Assembly: GCA_000727475.1 (NCBI GenBank)
Contig: KL647297.1
Location: 3,195,262-3,259,261, forward strand
Direction: 5' to 3'
Length of the DNA stretch: 64,000 nucleotides
DNA from: Sarcocystis neurona
Taxonomy: Eukaryota; Apicomplexa; Conoidasida; Eucoccidiorida; Sarcocystidae
Part shown: piece by piece, positions 12,435 to 23,159 of the stretch
Layout of the letters: each line of letters begins with the position of its first letter
Position numbering within the stretch: the stretch's first letter is position 1
Notes under the pieces: model-generated
Databases searched by the model: none
Told to the model about the DNA's origin: nothing
The model's input: only the letters and a program-made list of their open reading frames with translations
Position numbers and translations under genes: made by a program

Positions 12435-13744
12435 CTGCGTTTGTCGTAGGCAGCAAAAAACCGACAAGCAGGGCGCGAGCAACTCTCCTTTTTGCCCAGA
12501 ACGTAGAGACAACAAGGGCAAGCCTTTTCTTCTCCTTCTCCTCCTCCACGAAGGCTAACACAGAGACGGAGAAGAGAAAGGGACGGTGGACTGCTGCGCG
12601 TCCACGCCGGGCCCCCGCAGAAGTGTTTGTTCGGGAAAAAAACCAAGTACAGAAGTAGTAAGGAAGAAACAGAAAAAAGCGAGACACAGAGAGACAGCAG
12701 CGAACATGGGAGCACGCGTCTCCCGCGTCCACGCGTCAGCACGTGTGTGTCTGAGCCCGTCTCTTGGGTGAGGTGTGTCTCTGCAGCAAGAAGAAAAACG
12801 AGCAACGACCGAAAAGCAGTCTCCGTCACTGCGCGCACGGCTTGGTTCGCCTTCTCAACAAAAGTGACGGAGAAAGTTCGTGTATTTGGAGACGGAGAAA
12901 ATGCGCCAATGGCTCGGCATGGCGCCCTCGTCAAAATTTAAACAGCGTTGTCGCGACGCAGGCACCAGGGCCCCACACGTCTGTGTGTGTCATGCTGTCC
13001 TCCTCGTCGCGGTGTACGTTCACCGCAGCGTGACAGCAGCGTGGAGGATGCTGCCGCGAAGAAGACTAGCAGTCACACAAGGGTCTGCTCTGACCCAGGA
13101 TCTCCTTCTGTCCACCGTGCTCAAGACACGTCTGTTTCTCTGCGTCTTCAGTGAGCGGGGGGACTTTCCGCCCCCACACTCGACTGTACAGACACTCCAA
13201 ACGCGCGTCGCGGTGTACCAACACCGCAGCACGCCGACAAAACCCGAAACGGAGTGTGCTGCCTCGAAGCCTGGCAGCTTCGACAGGCACTAATCCGAAT
13301 GACCAACACCAGAGAAGTACCCATCCTACGTATAAATATATATATATATGCGCGCAGGTGCACATATAGAGAGAGAGACAAAGAAGTCGGGAATGAGTGT
13401 TGGAGGGAAGACGCATTTTCGAAGAAGGCTGTAGCGTTCAACAAACACGTATATACAAATGTGTACTGGCTCGAAGGTTTGAGGTGGTGTCTACTTTAGC
13501 ACAATTTCCCGGGCAGTGTGTGTGTGTGTGTGTGATGGACGGCCAAGGAAATTTCACGTGTCTTGTCTGCGGAGGCGCTTTAACAGTACGCTGGGAGGGA
13601 AAGTCATTTTTCCTGAAGAAAAAGTCAACTGTCTTCGGCAGCCGCGCGCCAGCAACGCCACCAACTTTGTCGGTAGGGTAAAGCAGAAATTTATATCGCG
13701 TTCTTCGCACAAAGAAGTCCCAGCTACGGGAGGACAAACAGGAG
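12435..13744. other. probable intron/exon sequence, unresolved
   Basis: Both strands have protein-like frames at 12,780-12,940. Plus: AG at 12,786, then a frame to TAA at 12,941 containing KVTEKVRVFGDGENAP. Minus: a frame containing VEKANQAVRAVTETAF. I cannot decide between them. A (GT)n run is at 13,517-13,535. No other gene is supported. Confidence 0.3.
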
Positions 13745-15310
13745 TCGCAGAACTAGTAGGAGTACTAGTAGGACTAGTAGTGGTAGTAGTAGGAGTAGGA
13801 GTAGCAGGACAGGAGTAGAATACTTGTAGTAGTTCAACAAGGTAGTCGGCTACTAGTAATAATAGTAGTAGTCGTGGCAGTAGCGGCAGTACGGTAGTAG
13901 TAGTAGTAGAAGTAGTAGTAGTAGTAACCATAGTAGGAGGAATACAGTAGTCTACGTTGTAGTAATGCTAGGAGTAGTAGTAATAGTACTTGTGATAGGA
14001 CTACTGGTACAAGTAGTTCTTCTAGTAGTACTAATAGTAGTAGTAGTAGGAGTGGCAGGAGTACTACAAGTAGTACCAGTAGTGGTTGCACAGAAGTATA
14101 ATAGTTGTAATCGTTTAATAGTATAGTCGTGTGCTACTAGTAGTAAGCAGCAGTAGCGGTAATAGTAGTAGTTGTAGTAAGACTAGTAGTAGTAGTAATA
14201 GTAGTAGTAGTAGTGGGATTAACAATAGTAGAAGGAATATAGTAGTCTACCTCGTAGTAGTACTAGGAATACTAGAAGTAGTAGTTATAGTGCTTGTAAT
14301 AGGACTACTGGTACGAGTAGTTCTTCCAATAGTACTAGTAGTAGTAGTAACAGTATTAGTAGTAGTAGTATTAGTAGTAATAGTAGTAGTGCTACTAGTA
14401 GTAGTAGTAGTAATAGTAGGTGGAGGAGAAGGAGCAGCAGGAGTAGAAGGGCTACGACTGTAGTAGTTTTGTAGTAGAACACGTAGGAGAAGAGTATAAC
14501 AGAAAAGTCGACTACTAATACTCGTCGCAGTACGAATACGGCTACAAGTACCAGTAGTAAAAACAGACATATATATATATATATATAACAAATGAGTCGA
14601 GTACTAGAAGTAGTAGTAGGAGTAGTAGGAGGAGGAGAAGTAGTAGTAGTAGTACTTGTAGTACTTGTAGTAGCAGTTGTTGTAGTAGTACTACTACTAC
14701 TACCAGAAATACTACTAGTAGTCGTAATGGTAGGAGCAGCGGTAATACTACTAGCAATAGTACTGCTTGTGTAGTAGTAGTAGTAGGAGGAGGAGGAGTA
14801 ATAGGACAGCAGCACAACAGGATATTCGAGTACTAGTAGTAATGGTGGTAGTAGTAGTACTAGGACGACTACTACCAGTAGTACTAATACTAATAGCAGT
14901 AGTAGCGCTAGTAATATATATACATATATATATATATTTATATATATATAAACAGAACATTGGAGTACTTGTAGTAGTAGTAGTAGTAATAGTAGTAGTA
15001 GTGGTACGACTACTAGTAGTAGTAGTACTAGTACTAGTAGCAGTAGTAACGTATATATATATATAACAGAATAGTCGAGTACTCGTAGTAGTACGACTAC
15101 TAGTAGCAGTAGTAGTGGTAGTAATATATATATATATATGTAACAGAACATTCGAGTACTACTACTGGTAGTAGGAGTAGTGCGACCACTACTAGTAGTA
15201 CTCGTGGCAGTGGTAGTAGTAATATATATATATAAGAATAGTAGTAGTACTGGTAGTAGTTACTCTGCCACTCGTAGTAGTAGTGATAGTAGTAACGGAA
15301 GGAGGCGAAA
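13745..15310. repeat. 1.5 kb degenerate TAG/AGT trinucleotide tract with TATA blocks
   Basis: Almost the whole interval is built from tag, agt and act triplets (tagtagtag, actagtag). It is interrupted by three or more blocks of tatatata (about 14,570, 14,915, 15,050, 15,125 and 15,225), most followed or preceded by an AACAGAA motif. The blocks recur about every 80-170 bases late in the tract. Frames in phase with the triplet encode only Val/Leu/Ser/Thr runs and are not taken as genes. Confidence 0.95.
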
Positions 15311-15539
15311 CTTCTTTTGTAGAGACGCGGTCGGTTTCCTCTTGAAGTAGCGGCGTGCGACGCAGGAACGTCCTTCTTTTATTCGAAGGAAAAGTTGAGC
15401 AGAAAGAACGCTGACGTACTCTCCGAAGTTCTCCTCTGTGGTCTGAATTATATATTCGGCTGGGGGGCCCTGCATCACACCCAACAGCAGCAGACAAAGA
15501 AGAGGAATAGATACGCTACATACACGCGCCTACATACTC

Positions 15540-15557
15540 ACACCAACACATATGTGT

Positions 15558-15598
<41 letters not shown>

Positions 15599-16180
15599 TA
15601 TATACACGTATATATATATATGTGTGTGTATGAATACATGTGGATGACCGGCATTCATATATGCAACAAATAAATGACAGATAAACAAGAGGAATAGATA
15701 CATCGCATACACATGCGTATATGTTTAGGCGCATATATATACATATGGGTATGTGTCCATATATATGTATATATATATGTACGTGGATACATACGCATTC
15801 CCACGCACATATAAGAAAGACCTGACAACAAGAAGGGAGCGTCTTCCGTTTTTTGCCTGCGAGAAATGTTTGGCCCTCCACCCTTCACAGGAGACTTCTT
15901 CACCACCGAGCAGTACCGATAGACACTTCACACTCCTGTACACATACATATATATATACGTAAACGTATATGCGTGTATATATGTGCAAATACATATATG
16001 TATGTATGGGCCTTTCTGTGTATTCGAAGTGAACTTACATAGAAAGAGCTACCCACACAGGCGATTGTTGTTAGACAGATACACGCATAAAGGTACATAT
16101 ACATATAAACGTATACGCATATATATATATATCCACATATAGATATATACGTCTGTGTGGCTCTGTATGAATTCGAAGTG
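15540..16180. repeat. TATATG arrays flanking short unique DNA
   Basis: Arrays at 15,550-15,640, 15,725-15,790, 15,940-16,000 and 16,090-16,200. The motif TTCGAAGTGAA appears twice (about 16,023 and 16,171), 148 bases apart, which suggests a small local duplication of array plus flank. Confidence 0.8.
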
Positions 16181-16296
16181 AATATATATATATGGAGGGA
16201 GAGGTGTACAAACACAGAGGGTTGTTAGACACCCTGTGGACTCCCCAGGTGCAGGACGGTTGAAACCTCCGCCTCTCTTTACGCGCGGACAGACAC

Positions 16297-17277
16297 CTAC
16301 GCGCGCACACACTTCGGCTGCATGCGACGGTGAAGAGAAAAACTTCTTTTTCTCTCGGGTCTAGACAGACCTTCGGCAAAACGAAAGCTGTCTATCTGTC
16401 GAACACTGCCCGCATTGCCCTTTTCGGTGAAGAAAATAAAAAAGACGTACTTCTTGAAGCGTAAAAGTAAATGAGTACCGCTCCGGATCCACTTCGTACA
16501 ACACCTTCGAGCAAGGAATGCGCAGCGTCTTCTCCGGCTCCTGCAACAACGGCAACAGCAGCACAGCAGCACAGCAGCACAGTAGCACCACAGGAGCAGC
16601 ACAGCAGCAGCAGCAGAGCAGCAGCAGCAGCAGAGCAGCAGCAGCAGCAGAGCAGCAGCACCACCAGCACAGCAATAGCAGCAGCAGCAGCACAGCAATA
16701 GCAGCAGCAGCAGCACAGCAGCAGCACAGCAATAGCAGCAGCAGCAGCAGCACAGCAGCAGCACAGCAATAGCAGCAGCACAGCAGCAGCAGCACAGCAG
16801 CAGCAGCAGCACGGCAGCAGCAGCAACAGCAGAAAAGTAACCATCAGAACCGGAGTCGCCGTAGCGCCACCACCCAGAAGAGAAGGAGCAGCAGAACCGT
16901 CTGAGCAACAGAAGCAGCAGAAGCTGCAGCAGGACAGCACCAGCAGAAGCAGAAGCGACAGCAGAAGCAGAGGCAGCGGCGCGCGGACAGGAACAGCAAA
17001 AGAAGTAGCAGCAGAAGCGCGGGCAGCAGCAGAAGTTGCGAGAAACACCAAACTTCAACAACCGCGTGGACGCGGCCGCGTCATAAATGGCAGTCAATCT
17101 CCCTCGGGAAGGCATGCAACGCGCGACTTGTTTTTCGCTTGCAGAGGCGCAAGGCGGAAGAGATCGAAGAAAGTAACAAACGTGGAAGAACAGTTGTGTC
17201 GTTCTTTTTCTTTGTCGCGACTTACGGCAGCATCCTGGCACACGATCGAGTTGTTGTCTGCGTCGAAGATCAGTTCT
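16297..17277 (-). CDS. hypothetical protein, 3' exons; CTG tract lies in its intron
   Basis: Three exons chain in frame on the minus strand: 17277-17226 (17 codons, contains ELIFDADNNSIVCQDAA), 16540-16451 (30 codons, contains KTLRIPCSKVLYEVDPERYS) and 16395-16297 to a stop. Donors are GTAAGT and GTACGT; acceptors are CTGCAG, TTGCAG and ACAG. The alternating hydrophobic pattern (beta strands, a KTLRIPC turn, an FTFTL strand) is compatible with a small beta-rich domain such as the PH-like fold of coccidian IMC sub-compartment proteins; this is inference. The second intron is only 55 bases, shorter than others nearby. The first listed exon starts with a split codon, so upstream exons are missing. 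Confidence 0.6.
   Translation of the reverse strand, partial: RTDLRRRQQLDRVPGCCRKSRQRKRTTQLFFHVCYFLRSLPPCASASEKQVARCMPSRGRLTAIYDAAASTRLLKFGVSRNFCCCPRFCCYFFCCSCPRAAASASAVASASAGAVLLQLLLLLLLRRFCCSFSSGWWRYGDSGSDGYFSAVAAAAVLLLLLCCCCCAAAIAVLLLCCCCCCYCCAAAVLLLLLLLCCCCCYCCAGGAAALLLLLLCCCCCSAAAAVLLLWCYCAAVLLCCCCRCCRSRRRRCAFLARRCCTKWIRSGTHLLLRFKKYVFFIFFTEKGNAGSVRQIDSFRFAEGLSRPERKRSFSLHRRMQPKCVRA
16548..16835. repeat. CAG/GCA trinucleotide tract, intronic
   Basis: About 290 bases of nearly pure agc/gca triplets on the plus strand (CTG on the coding strand), with ATA interruptions (caatagcag) at 16,670-16,770. It sits inside the predicted 17,225-16,541 intron. All reading frames across it are open, giving poly-Gln, poly-Ser, poly-Ala, poly-Leu or poly-Cys. 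Confidence 0.95.
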
Positions 17278-17619
17278 CTGCAGCAGCAGCAGCAGGCGCA
17301 GCAGCAGGACGGCCGCAGAGAAATACAGACACAGCAATGCAGATAGAGAGAAAGCCAACAGCAATGACCCAGGTACGCAGTCCCCAGCAGTCATACACGT
17401 CTCTGTGCTGGGGAGCGAAAGCAGGGGAGACAGCGTTGTCGAGACAGTAACGAGGATTCTTATCGGCAGACTTTCTTCAGTATAGGCGTGTCTGAGAGAC
17501 AGATAGAGCGAAAGCCAAAGATTCGCCTCCTTCGGGTGGCGCAGCTGTCCGCGCACGCACGCCTGAGTCTCGCTATGGAGACGCAAGACTGGGACTCTCT
17601 GTAGATCGGGAGGTACAAA

Positions 17620-17990
17620 CAGAAGTTCTTTCCGTGCGTATCTGCCAACAGCAACAGCAACTTTTCTCTTCGTAGAGAGAAACACAGGAAACGGAGAGGG
17701 AAACAAAGGAAGAAGTTCTCGTACATGCGCAGAAACAGCACACTTCTATCCAGAGACAAAGAAGAGAAGGTGAAGTCCTTCCAGGTAGCCACAAACAGAG
17801 TTTTGCTATTCAGAGAGAAAGGGAAAGGAAGGCGAGAAAAACTCTCACACGCACCTACAAACAGCAACTTCCTAGCCGTAAGAGAAGCACGAGACGAGAC
17901 AGATAGGCAGACAGGAAGAAGCTCTTGTACGAATTTACAGAGAGGAACGTTCCCATCCAAAGAGACGGGAAGCGGAAAAGGAGACAGCTG
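17620..17990. repeat. degenerate ~60-80 bp tandem repeat
   Basis: Five diverged copies begin near 17,660, 17,740, 17,802, 17,868 and 17,948. Each has the order: AACTTYYTATYC-like start, a GAGAGAAA run, GGAAG, then GAAGAAG/ACTCT and usually an ACAAACAG end. On the minus strand this gives a repeated pattern around K-x-LFV-x-x-W/E-x-F in one long open frame. That frame probably stays open because of the repeat. Confidence 0.6.
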
Positions 17991-18539
17991 CCACTTTTGC
18001 ATCAATTGCTGCAAAAAAAGCTCCCCGTCGCACTCTCTGTCTCCGTCTCTCCCTGCTGCTGTCTCCCACAGACACCGGCTAACACGTAGAGAAAACTACG
18101 TCTAGCACGGCGTGTGCTGCTGCCGCCCTTCCACCGTCTCACGCAGAGAACGCGAGCGGATGGAGTTCCCCGTTTACTTGAGAAATTCCCTTCTCCTTCC
18201 CCTGCTTTGTTCGAGCAGGCTACCCTTTCCCAGAAATGTCCACGGGTCTCCTTTTCTTCTCTCTGTGTAAAGGGCCTCTTCTACAGCAAGAAATATCGCC
18301 GCGTGGCCAAGACGTCCACTGCTCTGCATGTGTGGACCAGCCGCAGCAGAAGAAATATTTTCTGGTCTACGTGCGCAAAGCAGCGACGCAGGACTGCGGC
18401 ACACAGGGACGGGAGCAAAGACAGTCAAGCAGACACTCGCCCCTACGAGAGAGACCCGCACCCGCGCGCGGCTCTGTCTCAGCAGCGTCTTCTCCGACTT
18501 CCTGTTCCTGTCATCTCTGAAAAAAGAACGCCCTTGGCG

Positions 18540-18690
18540 ATGCAACGGGGAAAGAAGACGCACAAGCAGCAGCAGAAACAGTAGCGGCAGCAGCAGAAGC
18601 AGCAGAAGCAGAAGCAGCAGAAGCAGAAGCAGCGGAAGCAGAAGCAGCAGAAGCAGAAGTCGCAGCAGCAGAAGCATCAGCCTGGACGAC
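18540..18690. repeat. AGCAGA hexanucleotide/CAG tract
   Basis: Nearly uninterrupted agcagcagaagcagcagaag units; minus-strand translation is poly-Leu or Ala/Ser, plus-strand Ser/Arg. Confidence 0.9.
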
Positions 18691-18771
18691 GCTGTTCGAA
18701 TATCGACACACGCGTGTGTTGCTGCCCAGTAACGCGCTAAAGAGGAAGCAACAGGTAGACACAAGTGGAAG

Positions 18772-19526
18772 TCAGCAAACAAAAAGAGCAGTGGCGTGCG
18801 CGGTAGACTGCCACGCAAGCGGATCTACAAACGAACAAGATCGCATACGTGGCCCTATGCGTCCCTCGCAACTGCCGCAGAAAACGAAAAAATTGCAACA
18901 TGATCCGCACATCTCTTCACCGATTACTACCCTCGCGCAAGTCGTTGCCCGAGCTCTTTCTGCTGTTCTCGTGCTGTTGTCCTCCTGCTGCTCTTGTCCT
19001 GTTGCTCTTCTCGTGCTGCTCTTCCCCTGGTTCGTCGCTCTGATGCTTCGCTTCTCTGCTGTTCTCCTGCTGCTGTTCTGCTGCAACGGTTGCATCTTGT
19101 GCTGCCTTTTTGGCCTGCTGCTTCTTCTTGGTAGTATGCTGCTCCCCCTGCTGCTGCTGCTGACGTCCCCTTTGCAGCGCCTGTGCAGCTCAGCGAGCCG
19201 CGCATAAAGAGAAGACGCAGCAGGCAGCGGAGACAAGCATCCGACGTACAAATCCTTCGCGGAGAAAGGCAGGGAACGTTGCATGTCCGCAGTTTTCCCG
19301 CTCGGAGCGACGTACGAAACGCGCAGGCCTCTGAATTCCGCGGGTCGGGGGGCCAACGGAGCGGGCACTACCCGCCGGCGTCCCACGGCGGGTTGTTCCG
19401 CTCGCAGCAGGCCGGCGTACATCAGAGCGTACCGCCACCTGCGCGAAGGGCAACCGCAGCACACGCTGCAGACAAACACATCGCGGCAGCTCTCCTCTTC
19501 ATCGAAGAAAAAACCCCCACAGCATC
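18772..19526 (-). CDS. hypothetical protein exon with a Cys-rich, possibly zinc-binding start
   Basis: One long minus-strand exon opens after a TGCCCAG acceptor (or after CTAG at 19,543). It begins with a cysteine-rich segment in which a CPGC pair (codons around 19,520-19,535) and a CSVC pair are about 18 residues apart, spaced like the knuckles of a zinc ribbon. It continues as RWRYALMYAGLLRAEQP and YVAPSGKTADMQRS, then passes into Ser/Arg/Gln-rich sequence that reads through CTG-type repeats to a stop at 18,772. The last 100 codons may be partly intron. I do not recognise the family. No upstream exon was found. Confidence 0.5.
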
Positions 19527-19734
19527 CTGGGCAGCAGAGAAACTAGCCCCCGCACTGCTACCAGCGCCGCACAGTCCCTGGCGAGCTGCGAGGGACTGCC
19601 AGCAGTCCTTGGCTAGCTGCCGGGGACGGCTACCAGTCCTTGGCTGCCTGCTTTGATCAGAGTCACATGGCGAATTGCTTCGCACCGTGCGACAGTCCTT
19701 GTTCTTCTTATTGCTGTATGTGCGTAACACATAT

Positions 19735-19895
19735 GCATATACACATACACATATATATATGTGTGTATATATGTATAAACGTATAGATATAGGCATTTGT
19801 CTTTACATATATATGTGTGTGTCTATGTTTCACATATACATATATATATACACATGCATATGCACACGCACATATATATATAATATGTGTATAAG
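19735..19895. repeat. TATATG array
   Basis: Alternating acatata/tatatg array; the flanking 19,560-19,650 carries a smaller repeat (two copies of a cagtcc-ttggctagctgc-type unit). Confidence 0.85.
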
Positions 19896-20209
19896 CGTGC
19901 CCGCTCCGGTGCGCCTCGCGTAGCACCAGGGCCCCGCCGGCAATGGCATGCTGCAGAGACGGCGTGCTACGAAATTTTGAGTGGGTCAGCCCACAAGTGT
20001 AGACGCGAAAGCAGGCAACTTTTACACATGTACACTTACGCATATATATGATAAAGACGGAGACAGGTACACAAGGGCATACACAGACACACGTATACGG
20101 TTTTCTGTAGAAAACTTCCACCTACACATATAGAGAGAGATAGATCGATAGATAGATAGACATGGACAGATATATATGTATATGTCCCTACACGGAAATA
20201 GAGAGACAC

Positions 20210-20305
20210 AGTTATATGGCTTCGTGTAGAGAGAACCATACATATATATATATATATACATACATACAGCTATATGGCTTCGTGTAGAGAGAACCATACA
20301 TATAT
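20210..20305. repeat. direct duplication, ~60 bp unit
   Basis: The segment tatatggcttcgtgtagag followed by AGAACCATACATATATA occurs at about 20,213 and again at about 20,271, almost without change. Only the length of the TATA run differs. Confidence 0.85.
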
Positions 20306-20753
20306 ATATAGATAGATACATATATAGAGAGAGAAATACACGTATATATGGATATACAGAGACAGCTGTATATGGGTTGTAAATTGATATGTTAGGTGCA
20401 CGCAATTGCACGTGCGTGTGTGGGCATACAGAAAGAGACGTGTAGGGAAGTACGCATGCAGACTTCGCGAGAGTTTGTAACGCTACACCTGCATCACAAC
20501 ACATGAAGAAAGCGCCGAAACTTCTACCCTTCGCCGTCTTTTTGTCTGCAGCTGACGTGCTGCTCGGCCCGTTTCCTGCCCTCCTGCGTGCCCGCACACA
20601 CGTTTCACACAACGCAGACAAATACAAGAACTCTGTCTGCATGCGTATGTGTGTATGTCACGTATACACACACATACATATATTGCATATGAAACCGGGA
20701 AAACAGGCGAAGAATATAGGGCTACCCTATACTCTGCAGAGGCAAAGGAAGCC

Positions 20754-20930
20754 TCACTTTTCCATGTCGTCATGATCTGCGCATTTAATATAGTGGAACT
20801 CAGACACGCCTGCGTGAACCTCCAGTTCAATGCAGTAGAGAAGCTCCTCGTAGTCAATCGCCACGTCTACCACACGGTGCGCGTGCAGGATTTCCACCGG
20901 CTCTTCGTCCTGCAGCAGCAACGGAGGGCA
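20754..20930 (-). CDS. terminal exon of a hypothetical protein
   Basis: A 177-base terminal exon opens after TTTTGTGGCAG and ends with TGA. It encodes 58 residues, including EEPVEILHAHRVVDVAIDY, ELEVHAGVSEF and a charged C-terminus (HDDMEK). The alternating hydrophobic and acidic pattern is that of a folded alpha/beta domain, not of a repeat-derived frame. An in-frame-looking segment just upstream (20,940-21,030, contains EGGEFVEPGDSF) may belong to the previous exon, but no splice pair of sensible length joins them. Family unknown. Confidence 0.5.
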   Translation of the reverse strand, partial: CPPLLLQDEEPVEILHAHRVVDVAIDYEELLYCIELEVHAGVSEFHYIKCADHDDMEK

Positions 20931-21370
20931 CTGCCACAAAAGCAACAACTTCTTCGAAAACCAGGAAAGCGCGCCCTGCAGCGAAGGAGTCGCCCGGCTC
21001 TACAAATTCTCCGCCTTCCGCACGCAGTCCTGGACGCCGTGCAGCGTCCTCGGCGCTCTCTCTCCATATACACATACGCATCTGCGTGTGTGCCTAGGGA
21101 TGTTCGAACAGATATACATATGTGTATATGGGCAAATATGCGTGAATGCCTACCTGTGTTAGAATATATATATACATGAGTGTGTGTCTATGTATCTTCA
21201 CATACACATATACACTTGTTGGGCCTTGCGTATATGCGGGCACGTGTACAAGTCTGTGCGCATGTTCGAAGCCAGCGAGGAGAAGAGGAAGTGTCTTCTG
21301 AGAAAGGCGAGAAGGCCGAGGAGAAGAGAAGAGCAGCAGCAGGAGGCAAAAAGACGAAGAAGAGGTACGC

Positions 21371-21458
21371 CTACAGTGAAGTCGTAGAAGACGCCGACAC
21401 ATCCCGCTCTTGCTGCGAGGAGCCTGTACGCCAATCAGAACGCAGGATTTTCCCCGAG
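21371..21458 (-). CDS. possible terminal exon
   Basis: After a TTTGCTGCAG acceptor the minus strand reads SGKILRSDWRTGSSQQER to a TAG stop (29 codons, one leading split base). The frame is plausible but short. With other predicted 3' ends at 20,754, 22,079 and 23,160, gene density would be unusually high. Treat as tentative. Confidence 0.25.
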
Positions 21459-21785
21459 CTGCAGCAAAAGTAGCGTGTTCCCTCTGACTCAGCTCACGGC
21501 GGTGGACTTTCCTTTTGCATGTCATCGACGCCCTGCTGCAGACGCGCGCCCCCTGATGCAGCTGCGCGCGTCCGCCCATGCAGGAATGGGCCAAGCCTCG
21601 CAGCAGGGACTCGCAAGCCGCAGCAGAGATCCTCCCCCTACTTGTGGAAGAAGATTCTACGTAACGCTAGCGAATATCCACGCCAACCCGCAACCACACG
21701 GATTCTTAGGAAGTCTGTCGATAGCGAGCCCCAGCTGCTAGACGGTGTGGCACGGCTGCAGCACCGCTGCCGCTGCTATTCCCAT

Positions 21786-22012
21786 ACAGCAGCCTGTCTA
21801 TCCAGCAGCCTGTCTATGCAGCTGCGTGTCTATCCAGCAGCCTGTCTATGCAGCAGCCTGTCTCTCCAGCAGCCTGTCTCTCCAGCAGCCTGTCTATGCA
21901 GCAGACTGTCTATGCAGCAGACTGTCTATGCAGCAGACTGTCTCTGCAGCAACCTCTTTCTCCTGCAGCCTGTTTCTCCTGCAGCCTCTCTCTTCAGCAG
22001 CCTGTCCCCGCA
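21786..22012. repeat. 15-bp minisatellite (CAGCAGCCTGTCTAT)
   Basis: About fifteen copies of a 15-base unit, cagcagcctgtctat with variants (ctatgcag, ctctccag, actgtctatg). Because the unit is a multiple of three, one plus-strand frame (21519-22082, 187 codons) and its neighbour stay open through it, giving Cys/Ser/Leu/Gln repeats. I take it as non-coding or intronic. Confidence 0.9.
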
Positions 22013-22078
22013 GCAGCGGTTCCGTCTTTTCGGGAGTGTCTTCTTCAACTACATCCATCTTGGGGAAGAGGTGCGGGA

Positions 22079-22500
22079 CTAGGAAAAGCATTTGCTGGAC
22101 CTTTCGTGGTACGGAGGGTGCTCCTCGGGCTCCTCCGTACGGGCCTGCAGCACCAGTCCTGCAGCAGCGCCAGCGCAGCGGCAACAGAACAACAGCAGCA
22201 GCAGCAGTGAGCAACAGCGGCAGAGCAGCAACAAGAGGCCGAGCGGAAGAAGGACCCGCGCGCCAGAAAAGACAGAAGTACCGGTGGTGGTCGTTAGCTG
22301 AGAGATAGAGGGAGCAACTACAGAAGAGGAAAGCTTGAGCAGAGACATACTCCAAGTGACAGAAGCAGGCAAAAGAGAAAAGTGATGCATGCGGTATGTG
22401 GAGAATGACTGTCGTTCACAAAGAGGTTCGCTCCCTTCCCCGTTCCCAGACCAGCTTCCTGCGTCATCCCACGCGCCCAGAACAGATACGTGAACAGCTT
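22079..22500 (-). CDS. possible 3' exons of a hypothetical protein
   Basis: Two minus-strand segments look coding. One, near 22,505-22,400, reads MKLFTYLFWARGMTQEAG and GKGANLFVNDSHSPHT in one frame. A terminal exon at 22,144-22,079 opens after GTGCTGCAG and reads ARTEEPEEHPPYHERSSK to a TAG. I could not fix the donor of the first segment, so linkage is assumed. A CAG/AGC tract (22,170-22,235) lies between them. Confidence 0.35.
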
Positions 22501-23159
22501 CATATGTTGAAGAGAGAGAGAGCGACACATCTATTACCCACGCGCATATAGCCTTCCTTCTCCCTTTATCTTCTTGACAAATATTCAGAAACACAGAAAG
22601 ACAGGTACACAAATATCTACACATCTGCCTATGTGCCTGCTGCGTCGTATCCTGAGGCAGAGAAACAGAGAGAGAAGCATACGTAGTACCTGCGTACACA
22701 CATGTATACACTCAGCCGTACATATACAGAGAAACACATCCGTATGTATATGGATAGATAGATAGATATACAGATATACGTGTGTGAGACGCAATATTTG
22801 AAGGAAACAGAGAGAGCGAGAGAACCCCATATACACGTGTGTGTATATGGTTTTGTCCCGGGCGGGTGGTACAAACCGACACAATAAGACGCACCTATAC
22901 ATATATGTTTCTTCCCTGGCGAAAGCAGTCACAGAATTCGAGAATGAAAAAGAGAGCGGAACACACGTCCAAGCATGTGCAGCAACCGCCGGCGGACGAG
23001 CAAATGGAGGGACTGCCTGAAGGATCTGCAAAGCAGCACAGTAATATCTGTCTGTGCGTGTGCGTCGCCGAAGCCCTGGAGTTTGAAGAGCAAAGTTTCT
23101 CGAAAGACACAGCTGACGCCCGCACCGGAAGAGAAGAGGCCGTAATCGAAGACACCATT

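Larger units (their letters stand above)
17278..18771. other. unresolved; includes two simple-repeat blocks
   Basis: Holds a degenerate long repeat (17,620-17,990) and an AGCAGA tract (18,540-18,690). A minus-strand segment near 18,007-17,930 begins after a TTTTTTTGCAG acceptor and reads QLMQKWQLSPFPLPVSLDGN before a possible GTACAA donor. Between 18,230 and 18,400 both strands show protein-like frames (plus: YFLVYVRKAATQD; minus: AAIFLAVEEALYTER). No chain of exons could be fixed. Confidence 0.35.

Noticed and set aside
14285..15151. 288-codon minus ORF rich in Leu/Val/Ser/Thr/Tyr
   Set aside because: Translation of the TAG/CTA trinucleotide tract and TATA blocks.
16297..17706. 469-codon minus ORF, the longest in the window
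   Set aside because: Most of it is poly-Leu/Cys/Ala from CTG repeats. Splice signals and phase support short exons at its ends with the tract as intron.
21519..22308. Plus-strand ORFs of Cys/Ser/Leu/Gln repeats
   Set aside because: A 15-bp minisatellite whose unit is a multiple of three keeps frames open.
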